Shown: positions 21,705 through 30,724, counted from the stretch's first letter. The stretch is 34,027 nucleotides of DNA from JAPUDQ01 sp039916485 (GCA_039916485.1 JBDSLH010000037.1:1-34027); one strand, 5' to 3'. Translations and numbers: made by a program. The notes: generated by a model not told the origin, from the sequence alone.

Positions 21705-23129
21705 GTGAGTCAGTCGTTATACCGTAAGTACCGTTCACGCGGGTTTGATGAGATTGTTGGTCAGTCACACGTGACTGAACTTTTAAAGAATGCGGTTAAG
21801 CAAGGCACATTTGCACATGCGTATCTCTTCACTGGTCCTCGTGGAACAGGCAAAACAAGTGTTGCACGAATCTTAGCTCATGAAATCAACAACCTGCCAT
21901 ATACAAGTGATACGACACATCTCGATATCATCGAGATCGATGCCGCGAGTAACCGTCGTATAGACGACATACGTGATTTACGCGAGAAAATTCATATCGC
22001 ACCGTCGAGCGCCAAATACAAAGTGTACATAATCGATGAAGTACATATGTTGACCGGTGAAAGTTTTAACGCACTACTCAAAACGCTGGAGGAGCCTCCA
22101 GCACACGCAGTATTTATACTTGCCACAACAGAAGTCCATAAAGTACCTGCGACAATCATTAGTCGAACACAACGCTTCCATTTTAGGCCTGGGACTGTGC
22201 GTGCAATTGTTGACCATCTTAAGTCCCTAGCAAAAAAAGAAAAAATACTGATTGATGAAGATGCACTAGCTTTGATCGCTCGTCATAGTGAAGGAGGCTT
22301 TCGTGACAGTGTCAGCTTGCTTGATCAGGTATCATCGCTCAAATCTACGACAATTAGCCGTGAAGACGTAGAGAATTTACTCGGACTTGCACCAGCACAG
22401 TCAATCGATTCAATTGTCACACATGCTCGTAACGGCCAACAGGCTGAAGCTGCAACTGAGTTAGTAAAATTGCTTGATAGTGGGATTCATCCAATGAGCA
22501 TAGCCTCACAGTTGCTCCATGTCATTCAACAGCAAGCGACAACATATCCTGCGTTGTATGAACTCATGGGCAATTTACTTGATATCTCGCGAAGTCATGC
22601 ACAAAATATGAAACTATTGGCGGTTATCGCATCATTTGCGGCTAATCAACCTACTGCCACAAAGTCAAAAGCTCCTGCGCCAGTAACAGCCACTAAAACA
22701 CATTCAACATTAGTAGCGATAGCATCGATAGATACTCCAAAATCCTCTAAACGTGAAGAAGTATTAGTTGACAAGATAGAGCATATACAAGCCGACGAGA
22801 AACCTCAACAAGGGGATGAAATAAAGATAATTGAAGGCTTCGAATGGTCAGTGATACTTGTAGCACTCAAACAGGAAAGCCCAGCGCTATATAGCGTAGT
22901 CAAACCAATGGCCGCAACAATGAATGGCGATGTATTAACACTTAGATCTAATTTTGCACTTCATCGTAAAAAGGTTGAATCGGAAAAATACATGAAACAG
23001 CTAGTAGACTGTATCAAAAAGCACTATAATGCATGTCCACAGATAGTTGTGGCTGAAATTGAAAAACGAAAGCTCGACTCAGTTGAATCAAAAATAGCGA
23101 ACATTATGGGTGGGGGAGAGGCCGTATAA
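21705..23129 (+). CDS. dnaX: DNA polymerase III subunit gamma/tau, lacking the zinc module
   Basis: 474 aa clamp-loader ATPase. Starts MSQSLYRKYRSRGFDEIVGQ from GTG 21705 (a TTG three bases upstream is possible). Walker A GPRGTGKTS at about 44-52, Walker B YIIDEVHML, sensor/arginine-finger region ATTEVHKVPATIISRTQRFHF. The four-cysteine zinc module that normally follows ARxLNC is absent: the sequence runs ILAHEINNLPYTSDTTHLD with no Cys before the C-terminal domain. Residues about 310-365 form a poorly conserved linker; the last 100 residues are a tau-like or winged segment. TAATG overlap with dnaB. Confidence 0.93.
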   Translation: MSQSLYRKYRSRGFDEIVGQSHVTELLKNAVKQGTFAHAYLFTGPRGTGKTSVARILAHEINNLPYTSDTTHLDIIEIDAASNRRIDDIRDLREKIHIAPSSAKYKVYIIDEVHMLTGESFNALLKTLEEPPAHAVFILATTEVHKVPATIISRTQRFHFRPGTVRAIVDHLKSLAKKEKILIDEDALALIARHSEGGFRDSVSLLDQVSSLKSTTISREDVENLLGLAPAQSIDSIVTHARNGQQAEAATELVKLLDSGIHPMSIASQLLHVIQQQATTYPALYELMGNLLDISRSHAQNMKLLAVIASFAANQPTATKSKAPAPVTATKTHSTLVAIASIDTPKSSKREEVLVDKIEHIQADEKPQQGDEIKIIEGFEWSVILVALKQESPALYSVVKPMAATMNGDVLTLRSNFALHRKKVESEKYMKQLVDCIKKHYNACPQIVVAEIEKRKLDSVESKIANIMGGGEAV

Positions 23130-24472
23130 TGGCAAAACCAGAAAAAGGAAAAATTCCTCCGCATAATCTTGATGCAGAAATGAGCCTGTTAGGCGCAATT
23201 CTTATAGACGAAGAAGTGCTTGCTGATGTAACTGATAAAATTCGCGCGGATGATTTTTATGAAAAGCGGCACCAAACAATCTACACCAACATGATGCGTC
23301 TATACGAACGTCATCGACCGATCGACCTGCTCACACTGAGTGATGAGCTCGGAAAAAAAGATGAGCTTGATACGGTGGGTGGCTCAAGTTATCTGTCAGA
23401 ACTCACAAATTACGTACCGACTGCTGCCAATGCCAGCACCTACGCAGAGCTCGTAGCACAGCGTGCAGTCAGGAGACGGCTCATAAAGGCCAGCGGTGAC
23501 ATCGCTGAGCTCGCATACCAGGATGATAGTAACACTCAAGAGATTCTTGAGCGTGCTGAAGCAGAGTTGTTCTCGGTCAGTGATATGAGTCTCAAGCAAG
23601 ATCTTGTCAGTTTGGAGCAGATTCTTACCGAAAGTTTTGACCGTATGGAAGAGCTCTATCGTGACCGCGGTAAGCTGCGTGGTATAAAGACTGGATGGAA
23701 AGACCTGGATAACCTGACTGCTGGATTACAGCGTTCCGACTTGCTGATCATTGCTGCTCGTCCTGCTATGGGTAAAACAACACTTGTCACAAACCTCGCG
23801 TATAATGTTGCTGCAAAAGAACACCAGTCAGTCCTGTTTTTTAGTCTTGAGATGAGTAAAGAACAGCTCGTCGACCGTATGTTATCTGATGCAAGTGGCG
23901 TTGATTCGTGGAATATTCGTACTGGTAATCTCAGTGATGATGATTTTGAAAAGATCTCAACGGCAATGGGTGAAATGGCTGAAGCACCAATCTACATCGA
24001 TGATACGCCAGGCGTCACAATACTAGAAATGCGCACCAAAGCACGTCGACAAGCCCATATCCAACCACTTGGACTCATCATCGTTGACTATTTACAGCTA
24101 ATGCAAGGATCATCGCGAGGGGGCGAGTTTAACCGTGTTCAGGAAGTAAGTGAAATCTCCCGGGGTCTCAAGTTGATTGCACGTGAGCTAAACGTTCCTG
24201 TGATTGCCTTGTCTCAGCTCAGCCGTAGCGTGGAATCTCGAAACCCTCAAATCCCACAGCTCTCAGATCTCCGTGAGTCAGGATCGATCGAGCAAGACGC
24301 TGACCTCGTAGCATTTATCTATCGTGAGGCCTACTATAACCCTGATACCGAAAGACAAAACGTTACTGACCTCATTATTGCCAAGCACCGTAACGGTCCT
24401 GTTGGCATTGTGCAACTGTATTTCCACCCAGAACGACTTCGATTTATGTCACTCGACAAACATCACGAATAG
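23129..24472 (+). CDS. dnaB: Replicative DNA helicase DnaB
   Basis: 447 aa hexameric helicase. N-terminal domain PPHNLDAEMSLLGAILID, linker, then RecA-type motor with Walker A ARPAMGKTT (about 210-218), Walker B LIIVDYLQLM, and SQLSRSVESR followed by DLRESGSIEQDADLV. All motifs are intact with no intein. It starts on the base shared with the dnaX stop. dnaX followed directly by dnaB places clamp loader and helicase in one transcript. Confidence 0.97.
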   Translation: MAKPEKGKIPPHNLDAEMSLLGAILIDEEVLADVTDKIRADDFYEKRHQTIYTNMMRLYERHRPIDLLTLSDELGKKDELDTVGGSSYLSELTNYVPTAANASTYAELVAQRAVRRRLIKASGDIAELAYQDDSNTQEILERAEAELFSVSDMSLKQDLVSLEQILTESFDRMEELYRDRGKLRGIKTGWKDLDNLTAGLQRSDLLIIAARPAMGKTTLVTNLAYNVAAKEHQSVLFFSLEMSKEQLVDRMLSDASGVDSWNIRTGNLSDDDFEKISTAMGEMAEAPIYIDDTPGVTILEMRTKARRQAHIQPLGLIIVDYLQLMQGSSRGGEFNRVQEVSEISRGLKLIARELNVPVIALSQLSRSVESRNPQIPQLSDLRESGSIEQDADLVAFIYREAYYNPDTERQNVTDLIIAKHRNGPVGIVQLYFHPERLRFMSLDKHHE

Positions 24473-24502
24473 ACATGAGTGTTTATAGGTTCGCCAAACT
24501 GC

Positions 24503-24508
24503 TATAAT
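24503..24508 (+). promoter_or_regulatory. -10 element upstream of the GT-C-like gene
   Basis: TATAAT, 11 nt before ATG 24520; no SD. Confidence 0.45.
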
Positions 24509-24519
24509 ACGTATCAGAA

Positions 24520-25980
24520 ATGAAACCATCAGTCCTCCGCGAAATACTACTGTATAAATATCGGTATCAGACAGGCATAGCTATATTTATAGTTGTCCTT
24601 GTTGGACTTTTGTTTTTACGTCTTGATATGGCACCTACAGGTGTCTCTCAGATCGAGATGAGCTCTGCAGTCGCTAGCGCTACCTTTAAGCCCGTATACC
24701 CAATAACTAGCTCACTTGTGGACTTACCCTATAAATTATTGCAAAAAGCGTCATTGTCCTTATTTGGAATTACCGAAGTATCAATTATTGCCCCATCACT
24801 GTTGCTCGGTGCGGTCACCGGTGTAGCCTTTTTGATGATGGTCCGTCGTTGGTTCCGCACGAACGTCGCACTGATCACCAGTATGATTTTTGTATCGTCT
24901 GCAGCTTTTTTGACTGTGGCGCGTACTGGCACGCCGATTATCATGACGACATTCTGGCTGTCGATCATACTACTAGCCGTCACAAATATTCTACATCCTG
25001 AAGGCCGAAGTAAGCTATGGGCGGTTGTGCTGCTCGTGGCATTGCCACTTAGTTTATACACGCCACTCATGATATATCCTCTTCTTGCTATAGCAATAGC
25101 AGGTATTTTACACCCACATGTGAGATTTATGGCACGACGAATGGCAGCATGGAAGTATATAACAGCTGCACTCGCTGTTATTGTCCTGTTACTCCCTCTT
25201 GGTTTATGGCTCTTTGCAAATCCGTCCGGCATACGAGACTTAACAGGTGTGCCCGCTGTAGTTCCAGATGGAAATGTCTTACTATTCAACTTCAAAGTCA
25301 TAGCAAAATCGTTTTTTAGTATTGGTACTGCTATTGTCGGTACGATTCCACAACCAATATTTGGAGCTACTTCCTTAATAATAATTACTCTAGGATTCTT
25401 TAAAACCATTGCCGACCGTCACTCAGCACGTTCATATATGCTACTTATTTGGACTGGGTTATTCATACCCGTCGTGCTCCTCAACCCAGACAAAATTTTG
25501 ATTTGTCTTGTTCCAGCATATTTATTCATGGCCATAGGAGTCGAGACGTTAATCAGAGAGTGGTACAAACTATTTCCGCTTAATCCGTATGCACGTATTG
25601 CAGGACTTGTTCCGCTAGTTGTTCTACTTGGCGGCATCATGCTCTCAAACGGGGCACAGTATTTTTATGGACATTTTTACGGCACGCCAAATGTCGCCTA
25701 TAAGCAACAACTCCGTGTCACTCGAGAGGTGCTCGAAACAACAAAAGCCGAAACAAAGGTCTATATCCTTCCAACCTCTCAGGAAGTAGCATTCTACGAC
25801 CTGCTCAGGCGAGATTATCCGAATGTTACTATTCATAACTCCCTAAGTGAAAAACCTGTCGGTACAGTAGTAGTTCATTACGGTGCATCGTATTCTCCCG
25901 ACATACTCGGCTATCCGAATCGGATCGAGGCATCATACTCGTCACAGCCTGACGCTGTAATCGCGCGTATATTTCGATAG
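24520..25980 (+). CDS. Polytopic membrane protein, probable GT-C-type glycosyltransferase
   Basis: 486 aa with about ten membrane helices and a soluble C-terminal domain (about 390-486). The layout (one N-terminal helix, an extracytoplasmic loop PTGVSQIEMSSAVASAT, many helices, C-terminal soluble part) is that of PMT/ArnT-like GT-C enzymes that use lipid-linked sugars. The expected acidic residue in the first loop may be E in SQIEMSS, but the usual D-E pair is not evident. RTGTPIIMTTFWLS (about 130) fits the family pattern where a helix follows the loop. Family assignment is moderate; a non-enzymatic membrane protein cannot be excluded. Confidence 0.62.
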   Translation: MKPSVLREILLYKYRYQTGIAIFIVVLVGLLFLRLDMAPTGVSQIEMSSAVASATFKPVYPITSSLVDLPYKLLQKASLSLFGITEVSIIAPSLLLGAVTGVAFLMMVRRWFRTNVALITSMIFVSSAAFLTVARTGTPIIMTTFWLSIILLAVTNILHPEGRSKLWAVVLLVALPLSLYTPLMIYPLLAIAIAGILHPHVRFMARRMAAWKYITAALAVIVLLLPLGLWLFANPSGIRDLTGVPAVVPDGNVLLFNFKVIAKSFFSIGTAIVGTIPQPIFGATSLIIITLGFFKTIADRHSARSYMLLIWTGLFIPVVLLNPDKILICLVPAYLFMAIGVETLIREWYKLFPLNPYARIAGLVPLVVLLGGIMLSNGAQYFYGHFYGTPNVAYKQQLRVTREVLETTKAETKVYILPTSQEVAFYDLLRRDYPNVTIHNSLSEKPVGTVVVHYGASYSPDILGYPNRIEASYSSQPDAVIARIFR

Positions 25981-25989
25981 ATAACCTGA

Positions 25990-25995
25990 TATACT
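25990..25995 (+). promoter_or_regulatory. -10 element upstream of ybaB-recR
   Basis: TATACT followed by a 26-nt gap containing SD GGAGG before ATG 26022. Confidence 0.45.
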
Positions 25996-26021
25996 AAAGA
26001 GACTAAATTGTTGGAGGTAGT

Positions 26022-26309
26022 ATGCTGGATCAAGCCAAAATGATCATGAAATTAAAAAAAGCCCAAAAAGAGCTCGAAAAGGAGCTCGTTGAAGGTGAAG
26101 CAGGTGACGGCGCGGTTGTAGTAACTGTAACTGGTGAACTCAAGATGAAAAAGGTTACTATCGACCCAGAATATGTTGACCTTGATGATATTGCAGTGTT
26201 AGAGCGCTGGATAGAACAAGCTACCCGCGAAGCAATGACGAAAGCACAAGAAGTAGCTGCTGAGAAAATGAAGCCACTTATGGGTGGTCTCGGTAATTTA
26301 GGACTGTAG
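26022..26309 (+). CDS. ybaB: YbaB/EbfC family nucleoid-associated protein
   Basis: 95 aa dimeric DNA-binding protein. Family pattern: N-terminal helix AKMIMKLKKAQKELEKEL, central strands VVVTVTGELKMKKVTIDPE, then C-terminal helix ATREAMTKAQEVAAEKM and a short Gly-rich tail. SD GGAGG precedes the ATG. It lies 4 bp upstream of recR; ybaB-recR is a widely conserved pair, usually after dnaX, here separated from it by dnaB and the membrane protein gene. Confidence 0.93.
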   Translation: MLDQAKMIMKLKKAQKELEKELVEGEAGDGAVVVTVTGELKMKKVTIDPEYVDLDDIAVLERWIEQATREAMTKAQEVAAEKMKPLMGGLGNLGL

Positions 26310-26313
26310 CTAT

Positions 26314-26922
26314 ATGTTGCCAGTTGCATTGACCGATCTTATTGATGCACTTGGCAATCTACCAGGCGTCGGCCCACGGACTGCTGAGCGGTACGCGTAT
26401 TATTTGCTCAAAACACACGACACCAATCGAGCAAAGCTGTCTCAGGCGGTGGAGAAGTTAGCTTCGGGCGTCAAAGCATGCCCAGTTACCTATGCACTCA
26501 TTAGTTCAGACCAGCAAGTGTCTCCGCTATATAGCAATGATGACCGCAATAAACAGCTTGTGGCCATCGTTGAAGAACCTCTTGATGTCATTGCTCTTGA
26601 AAAAACAAGTTTATTTAAAGGTACCTATCATGTCCTTGGTGGCGCAATCAGTCCTATTGATGGAATCGGTCCGGAGCAACTTCACATCCCTGAGTTAATT
26701 GAGAGACTCAAGCGCGATAATGTTGAGGAGATCATTCTTGCCACGAATGCTTCAGTTGAGGGTGAATCAACGGCCTTGTACGTCCAACGAGCCTTAAGCG
26801 ACGCATCGGTCACCGTACGTCTCACTCGATTGGCACGTGGAATCCCTGTTGGTGTAGATCTAGAGTATGCTGATCAAATCACGCTCAGTCATGCGCTCGA
26901 AGGTAGACAGCAGTTTTCTTAA
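26314..26922 (+). CDS. recR: Recombination protein RecR with degenerate zinc finger
   Basis: 202 aa, normal length. N-terminal HhH LIDALGNLPGVGPRTAERYAYYLL; the Toprim domain has VAIVEEPLDVIALEKT and LGGAISPIDGIGPEQL, then EIILATNASVEGESTALYV and the C-terminal RLARGIPVGVDLEYADQITL. The region that normally holds a C4 zinc finger (about residues 56-76) has only C56 in KACPVTYALISSDQQVSPLY; the other three Cys are gone. RecR acts with RecO/RecF in gap repair. The fold appears otherwise complete. Confidence 0.94.
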   Translation: MLPVALTDLIDALGNLPGVGPRTAERYAYYLLKTHDTNRAKLSQAVEKLASGVKACPVTYALISSDQQVSPLYSNDDRNKQLVAIVEEPLDVIALEKTSLFKGTYHVLGGAISPIDGIGPEQLHIPELIERLKRDNVEEIILATNASVEGESTALYVQRALSDASVTVRLTRLARGIPVGVDLEYADQITLSHALEGRQQFS

Positions 26923-26950
26923 GTCACTCGGTTGTCTGAATTATATCTGG

Positions 26951-26956
26951 TACAAT
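26951..26956 (+). promoter_or_regulatory. -10 element for leaderless nrnA-like mRNA
   Basis: TACAAT, 7 nt before ATG 26964; no SD. Confidence 0.5.
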
Positions 26957-26963
26957 TAAACAG

Positions 26964-27968
26964 ATGTACGACAACGCAAAAAACCTGATTGATGCTGCTA
27001 AACGCATCGTCGTTATCCAGCCAGAAAATCCAGATGCCGATAGTCTCGGTACTGCTATAGCGCTCGAGGAGATCCTCGGAGACACCGGTAAAAGCGTGTC
27101 ACTTTTTTGTATGATCGACATGCCAAAGTATCTTCATTACATAGATGGGTGGGCGCGAGTACAAAATGAATGGGAGAATGCCTACGATCTTGCCATAATT
27201 GTCGATACCAGCGCCGCGGCACTACTCGAAAAGACAATACAGACTCCACATATACGAAACTTTTTAGAAACTCATCCGGTCATTGTTATTGACCACCATT
27301 TGAGCGGTGAAGAAGGCGATAATGATCTTCCGTTTGACCATGAGTTAATCCTTAATGACCGAGCGGCAGCTACCAGTGAGATCGTCTACGATTATGCTAA
27401 GCAAGCATCTCTAGCGGTTAATAGCCGTGCTGCCGCGGCTATGATGGCCTCAATTCTTGGAGATACCCTTGGGCTGAGCACACCGAGTGTGACCACCACG
27501 ACATATATGGTAATGGCCGGACTGACTGAAAGCGGTGCTCATCCGTCTGAGATCGAACAAGCCCGTCGAGAATACATGAAAAAACCTGCCGATATCCTAT
27601 CGTACAAAGGTGAGCTCTTGCAACGTGTTGAATATGCCTGCGATGATCGCTTGGCGCTCATTCACATCCCCTGGAATGAGATAGAGTCGTACAGCGATCG
27701 ATACAACCCAAGCGTGCTCGTGCTTGATGAAATGCGACTTGTAGAGGGCGTGGATATAGCTATTGCACTCAAAACATACCCAGACGGTAAACTGACGGGC
27801 AAAATTCGTGCTAATCTCCCAATATGTGATCAAGTTGCCGGATATTTTGGTGGCGGAGGTCATGCATACTCAGCTGGATTTAAGATATTTGAATCGTACG
27901 ACAAAGCGCTCTCTGAACTTATTCATGCGACGCAGGAAGTGCTAAAGAGTCATGATAAAGCTACATAA
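26964..27968 (+). CDS. DHH-DHHA1 phosphoesterase (NrnA/nanoRNase-like) with substituted metal ligand
   Basis: 334 aa. DHH domain with DHH at residues 110-112 (VIDHHLSGEE), IVDTSAAALL (about 74-83) and SILGDTLGLS, and a DHHA1 domain ending in GGGGHAYSAGF. The N-terminal motif, usually H-x-N-P-D-x-D, reads PENPDADS: the first His position is P20, while D24 and D26 are kept. NrnA-type enzymes hydrolyse oligoribonucleotides or pAp; loss of this Mn ligand could change activity, or the position could be filled otherwise as in some PPX1-type DHH enzymes. The 3' end overlaps cysS by 17 bp. Confidence 0.85.
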   Translation: MYDNAKNLIDAAKRIVVIQPENPDADSLGTAIALEEILGDTGKSVSLFCMIDMPKYLHYIDGWARVQNEWENAYDLAIIVDTSAAALLEKTIQTPHIRNFLETHPVIVIDHHLSGEEGDNDLPFDHELILNDRAAATSEIVYDYAKQASLAVNSRAAAAMMASILGDTLGLSTPSVTTTTYMVMAGLTESGAHPSEIEQARREYMKKPADILSYKGELLQRVEYACDDRLALIHIPWNEIESYSDRYNPSVLVLDEMRLVEGVDIAIALKTYPDGKLTGKIRANLPICDQVAGYFGGGGHAYSAGFKIFESYDKALSELIHATQEVLKSHDKAT

Positions 27969-29379
27969 TACTCTCACGCACTCGTTAGAAGAATTCGTAC
28001 CTCTGCACGACAATACCGTTACGCTATATACATGCGGTCCGACTGTTTACAGTGAGCCTCACATAGGCAACTGGGTGTCATTTATACGATGGGATATGTT
28101 AGTACGCACATTACGTGCACATGATTATCACGTGGAACGTGTTATGAACATCACTGATGTCGGGCATCTCACAAGTGATGGTGATGATGGTGAAGATAAA
28201 ATGATCAAAGGGGCGCGTCGAGAAGGCGCCACGGAGTGGGAAGTTGCAGAACGTTACACCAATCGATTCCTCGAAGGGATGACCGCACTCAACCTACTGC
28301 CTCCTGAACATCTCCCAAAAGCTACCGAACATATAGAGTCCCAAATACATTTGATTCAAAGGCTTGAAGACAAGGGATTTACGTATGTTCTTGATGACGG
28401 AGTATATTTTGATACTGCATTGTTTCCAGCATATGCCAGTTTTGCTGGTCTTGATCTTGACGCTCAGAAGGCTGGTGCTCGTGTCACGTTTAATGCAGGC
28501 AAGCATAATGCGAGTGACTTTGTACTATGGAGATTAACGCCCAAAGCCGAAACTCGCACCATGGAGTGGAGTAGCCCGTGGGGAGCCGGCATTCCTGGAT
28601 GGCATATAGAATGTAGCGCCATGGCGATGCAGTACCTCGGTGAGACAATTGATATCCACACTGGAGGCATAGACCATATACCGGTGCATCACACCAATGA
28701 GATTGCCCAGAGTGAAGCAGCAACTGGCAAACAGTTCTCACGATTTTGGTTACACAATAGCCATCTCCTCTCTGAGGGCACCAAACTATCCAAAAGCCTG
28801 GGTAACAGCTATACACTCGCTGATATTGCAGAGCGGGGATATACAGCTATGGACGTACGAATGTTTATTCTGCAAAGCCATTACAGGACAGAGACTAATT
28901 TCACATGGGAAAACCTTGAAGCAGCACATAATCGCCTACAGCGATGGAAAAAAGTAGCTGCCCTACGATGGCAAACTCATGACACACTCGCCACGGATGA
29001 ATCAAAGGATCACGATATTCATTCTCGGTTTACCGGCGCAATTGTTTCCGCTAAGCAGATGCTTGCACATGATTTAAATACTCCGGAGGCGCTCGTGGCA
29101 GTGGAGAAGCTGTTTGATGACATTGATGTAACAAATATCGATCTTATTCGTCATGACAGTCTCCTCACGTGCCTAGAAGCACTCGATGAGCTATTTGGTC
29201 TCAGTCTAATTACATCAACCCCTGATATATCAGATGAACAGAAACAGTTAATCATTCAGAGACAACATATTCGTGCTCAAAAAGATTGGGCACAATCAGA
29301 TGCAATCAGACAGCAGCTTGAAGCATCTGGGATTATTCTTAACGACACGGCGCATCATACCATCTGGCACTACGCATAA
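27952..29379 (+). CDS. cysS: Cysteinyl-tRNA synthetase
   Basis: 475 aa class I synthetase. HIGN form of the HIGH motif in YTCGPTVYSEPHIGN (Cys28 also a zinc ligand), IECSAM (second zinc Cys), GIDHIPVHHTNEIAQSE (zinc His/Glu) and KMSKS form KLSKSLGN. The VMNITDVGHLTSDGDDGEDKM insert resembles a known CysS subgroup. The ATG lies inside the end of the preceding gene and there is no separate promoter, so it is co-transcribed. Confidence 0.96.
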   Translation: MIKLHNTLTHSLEEFVPLHDNTVTLYTCGPTVYSEPHIGNWVSFIRWDMLVRTLRAHDYHVERVMNITDVGHLTSDGDDGEDKMIKGARREGATEWEVAERYTNRFLEGMTALNLLPPEHLPKATEHIESQIHLIQRLEDKGFTYVLDDGVYFDTALFPAYASFAGLDLDAQKAGARVTFNAGKHNASDFVLWRLTPKAETRTMEWSSPWGAGIPGWHIECSAMAMQYLGETIDIHTGGIDHIPVHHTNEIAQSEAATGKQFSRFWLHNSHLLSEGTKLSKSLGNSYTLADIAERGYTAMDVRMFILQSHYRTETNFTWENLEAAHNRLQRWKKVAALRWQTHDTLATDESKDHDIHSRFTGAIVSAKQMLAHDLNTPEALVAVEKLFDDIDVTNIDLIRHDSLLTCLEALDELFGLSLITSTPDISDEQKQLIIQRQHIRAQKDWAQSDAIRQQLEASGIILNDTAHHTIWHYA

Positions 29380-29386
29380 CGCAGTA

Positions 29387-29410
29387 AAATCTATCCTCTA
29401 GTGTAGATTT
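29387..29410. terminator. Bidirectional terminator-like hairpin between cysS and the AI-2E permease gene
   Basis: AAATCTA/TAGATTT 7-bp stem, 10-nt loop. It is AT-rich and flanked by short A/T stretches; it overlaps the stop codon of the minus-strand gene. Confidence 0.5.
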
Positions 29411-30542
29411 AGCTTTCTTTAACTTTGCGGATAATGTTAGAGAGAGGATTTTTGCTTGTTTTTTCATCACGCAAATCCGATGCATGATCAAGATAATCAA
29501 CCAGAAGTACCCGAATGCAGCCAGCAATTGGAATTGCTACGATACCACCGAGAAGGCCGAACAATGAAACACCTATTAAGATTGAGGCCAGTACCGATAA
29601 TGCGGATAATTCTACTTTTTTCGACTGTATTGTAGGAGAAATAAAATTGTTTTCGATTTGTTGATACACGATAAAGTATATAAGGAAAATAATTGCTGCT
29701 GTCATATTATTTAGGAGCAGTACAAGTGTGACTATAAATGCACCAATTGTAGCGCCAACCATCGGGACGAGACTAGTCAAAAATACAATTGCCGCAAGTG
29801 GCAAGGCGAGGTTACCAGGGAGATCCATAACGAGCGTCAACAGTAGTAGAGATACAAGTGTGGCCATTGAAGCAATCAGTGCTACAAGCATTTGCCCATT
29901 TACATACCCAACAACTACTCTGTACATTTTTTGAACGACAGTACGATGCCTGTCAAGCAAAACAGGGTCTTGATACAATCCCCATATCCTCTTCATCCAC
30001 ATTGGTCCTTCAATAAGCATGAGGAACGTTAGAACAAGCACAATAAGTGTTGTTAGTGCGCCGTTAAATATTGTCGCAACTCCTGCAACCAGTAATCCGC
30101 CTAAATCTTGAGCGACAGATGAAGCCTGTTGTTTCGTCGATTCTATACTGGCGTTAACTTGATCTTCAAGACCATATTGGGTAACAAAATTATTAAAGAA
30201 TCCTCGTTGAGCACTGGCGGTGTCAATAATCTGAGGAACAGTACTAGCAAATTTTGAGGATTGTTCAACAAGCGGAGGGATCACCAAAAACAAAACACCG
30301 CCAATAAGTGTGATGACGGTTACATATGCGAGTGCAGTCGCGCCAACACGGGAGCGACTAGGCAGTTTACGAGATATATATGATACGGGTGGGTTAAGTG
30401 CCAATGCTAAGAATAAAGCAACAGCTATGATAGTCAGTGGTTGCTGTGCTCGGATGAGCAAAAATATTGCAAAGACAAAGCCAAGAATAACGAGACCGAG
30501 TCGTATAAACGTTTGTGTCTCAACATCAATTTTTACTTTCAT
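29409..30542 (-). CDS. AI-2E transporter family (PerM/YdiK-like) membrane protein
   Basis: 377 aa with about seven to eight membrane helices. Family layout: N-terminal helix pair with ALFLALALNPPVSYI, a central soluble segment (about 95-150), and the C-terminal block LPLAAIVFLTSLVPMVGATIGA, IYFIVYQQIENNFISPTIQSKKVELSALSVLASI and GGIVAIPIAGC, which is diagnostic. Members export small molecules or act as Na+/H+ antiporters; AI-2 transport should not be assumed. It converges on cysS. Start ATG 30542 has no clear SD. Confidence 0.93.
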   Translation of the reverse strand: MKVKIDVETQTFIRLGLVILGFVFAIFLLIRAQQPLTIIAVALFLALALNPPVSYISRKLPSRSRVGATALAYVTVITLIGGVLFLVIPPLVEQSSKFASTVPQIIDTASAQRGFFNNFVTQYGLEDQVNASIESTKQQASSVAQDLGGLLVAGVATIFNGALTTLIVLVLTFLMLIEGPMWMKRIWGLYQDPVLLDRHRTVVQKMYRVVVGYVNGQMLVALIASMATLVSLLLLTLVMDLPGNLALPLAAIVFLTSLVPMVGATIGAFIVTLVLLLNNMTAAIIFLIYFIVYQQIENNFISPTIQSKKVELSALSVLASILIGVSLFGLLGGIVAIPIAGCIRVLLVDYLDHASDLRDEKTSKNPLSNIIRKVKES

Positions 30543-30583
30543 ACAGCACAGTATGCGCTACAACAGGGTAAATGGCAATAAAT

Positions 30584-30718
30584 CTAGCGAGTTACGGCAA
30601 CAATAGCGAGCAACAAAATGCTGACCGCGGCAAGACTTGCTACAGCCAATGAGACTTTACCTGGCTCAAAGGTTGTTGTAGGTTTTTTAGAGCGTGTTAG
30701 GTTGGATAATTTCTTCAT
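30584..30718 (-). CDS. 44-aa single-helix membrane protein, leaderless
   Basis: Reads MKKLSNLTRSKKPTTTFEPG then a hydrophobic helix KVSLAVASLAAVSILLLAIV and a short tail. A basic N-terminus plus C-terminal helix suggests a tail-anchored inner-membrane peptide. ATG 30718 is chosen over the long extension to 30802 because a full promoter TTTACA-17-TATACT (30725-30753) ends 6 nt before it. The gene lies upstream of the AI-2E permease gene with a 41-bp gap and same orientation, so it may be co-transcribed with it. Confidence 0.68.
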   Translation of the reverse strand: MKKLSNLTRSKKPTTTFEPGKVSLAVASLAAVSILLLAIVAVTR

Positions 30719-30724
30719 ATCATT

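Noticed and set aside
24729..25409. Long open frame (226 codons) on the minus strand opposite the GT-C-like gene
   Set aside because: Shadow of a coding gene: no SD or promoter, and the translation is rich in Ile/Thr/Ala with no domain, as expected from the reverse of a hydrophobic protein gene.
28030..28080. HIGN instead of HIGH in CysS
   Set aside because: HIGN is a common form of this motif in CysS proteins; the KLSKS motif and zinc ligands are normal.
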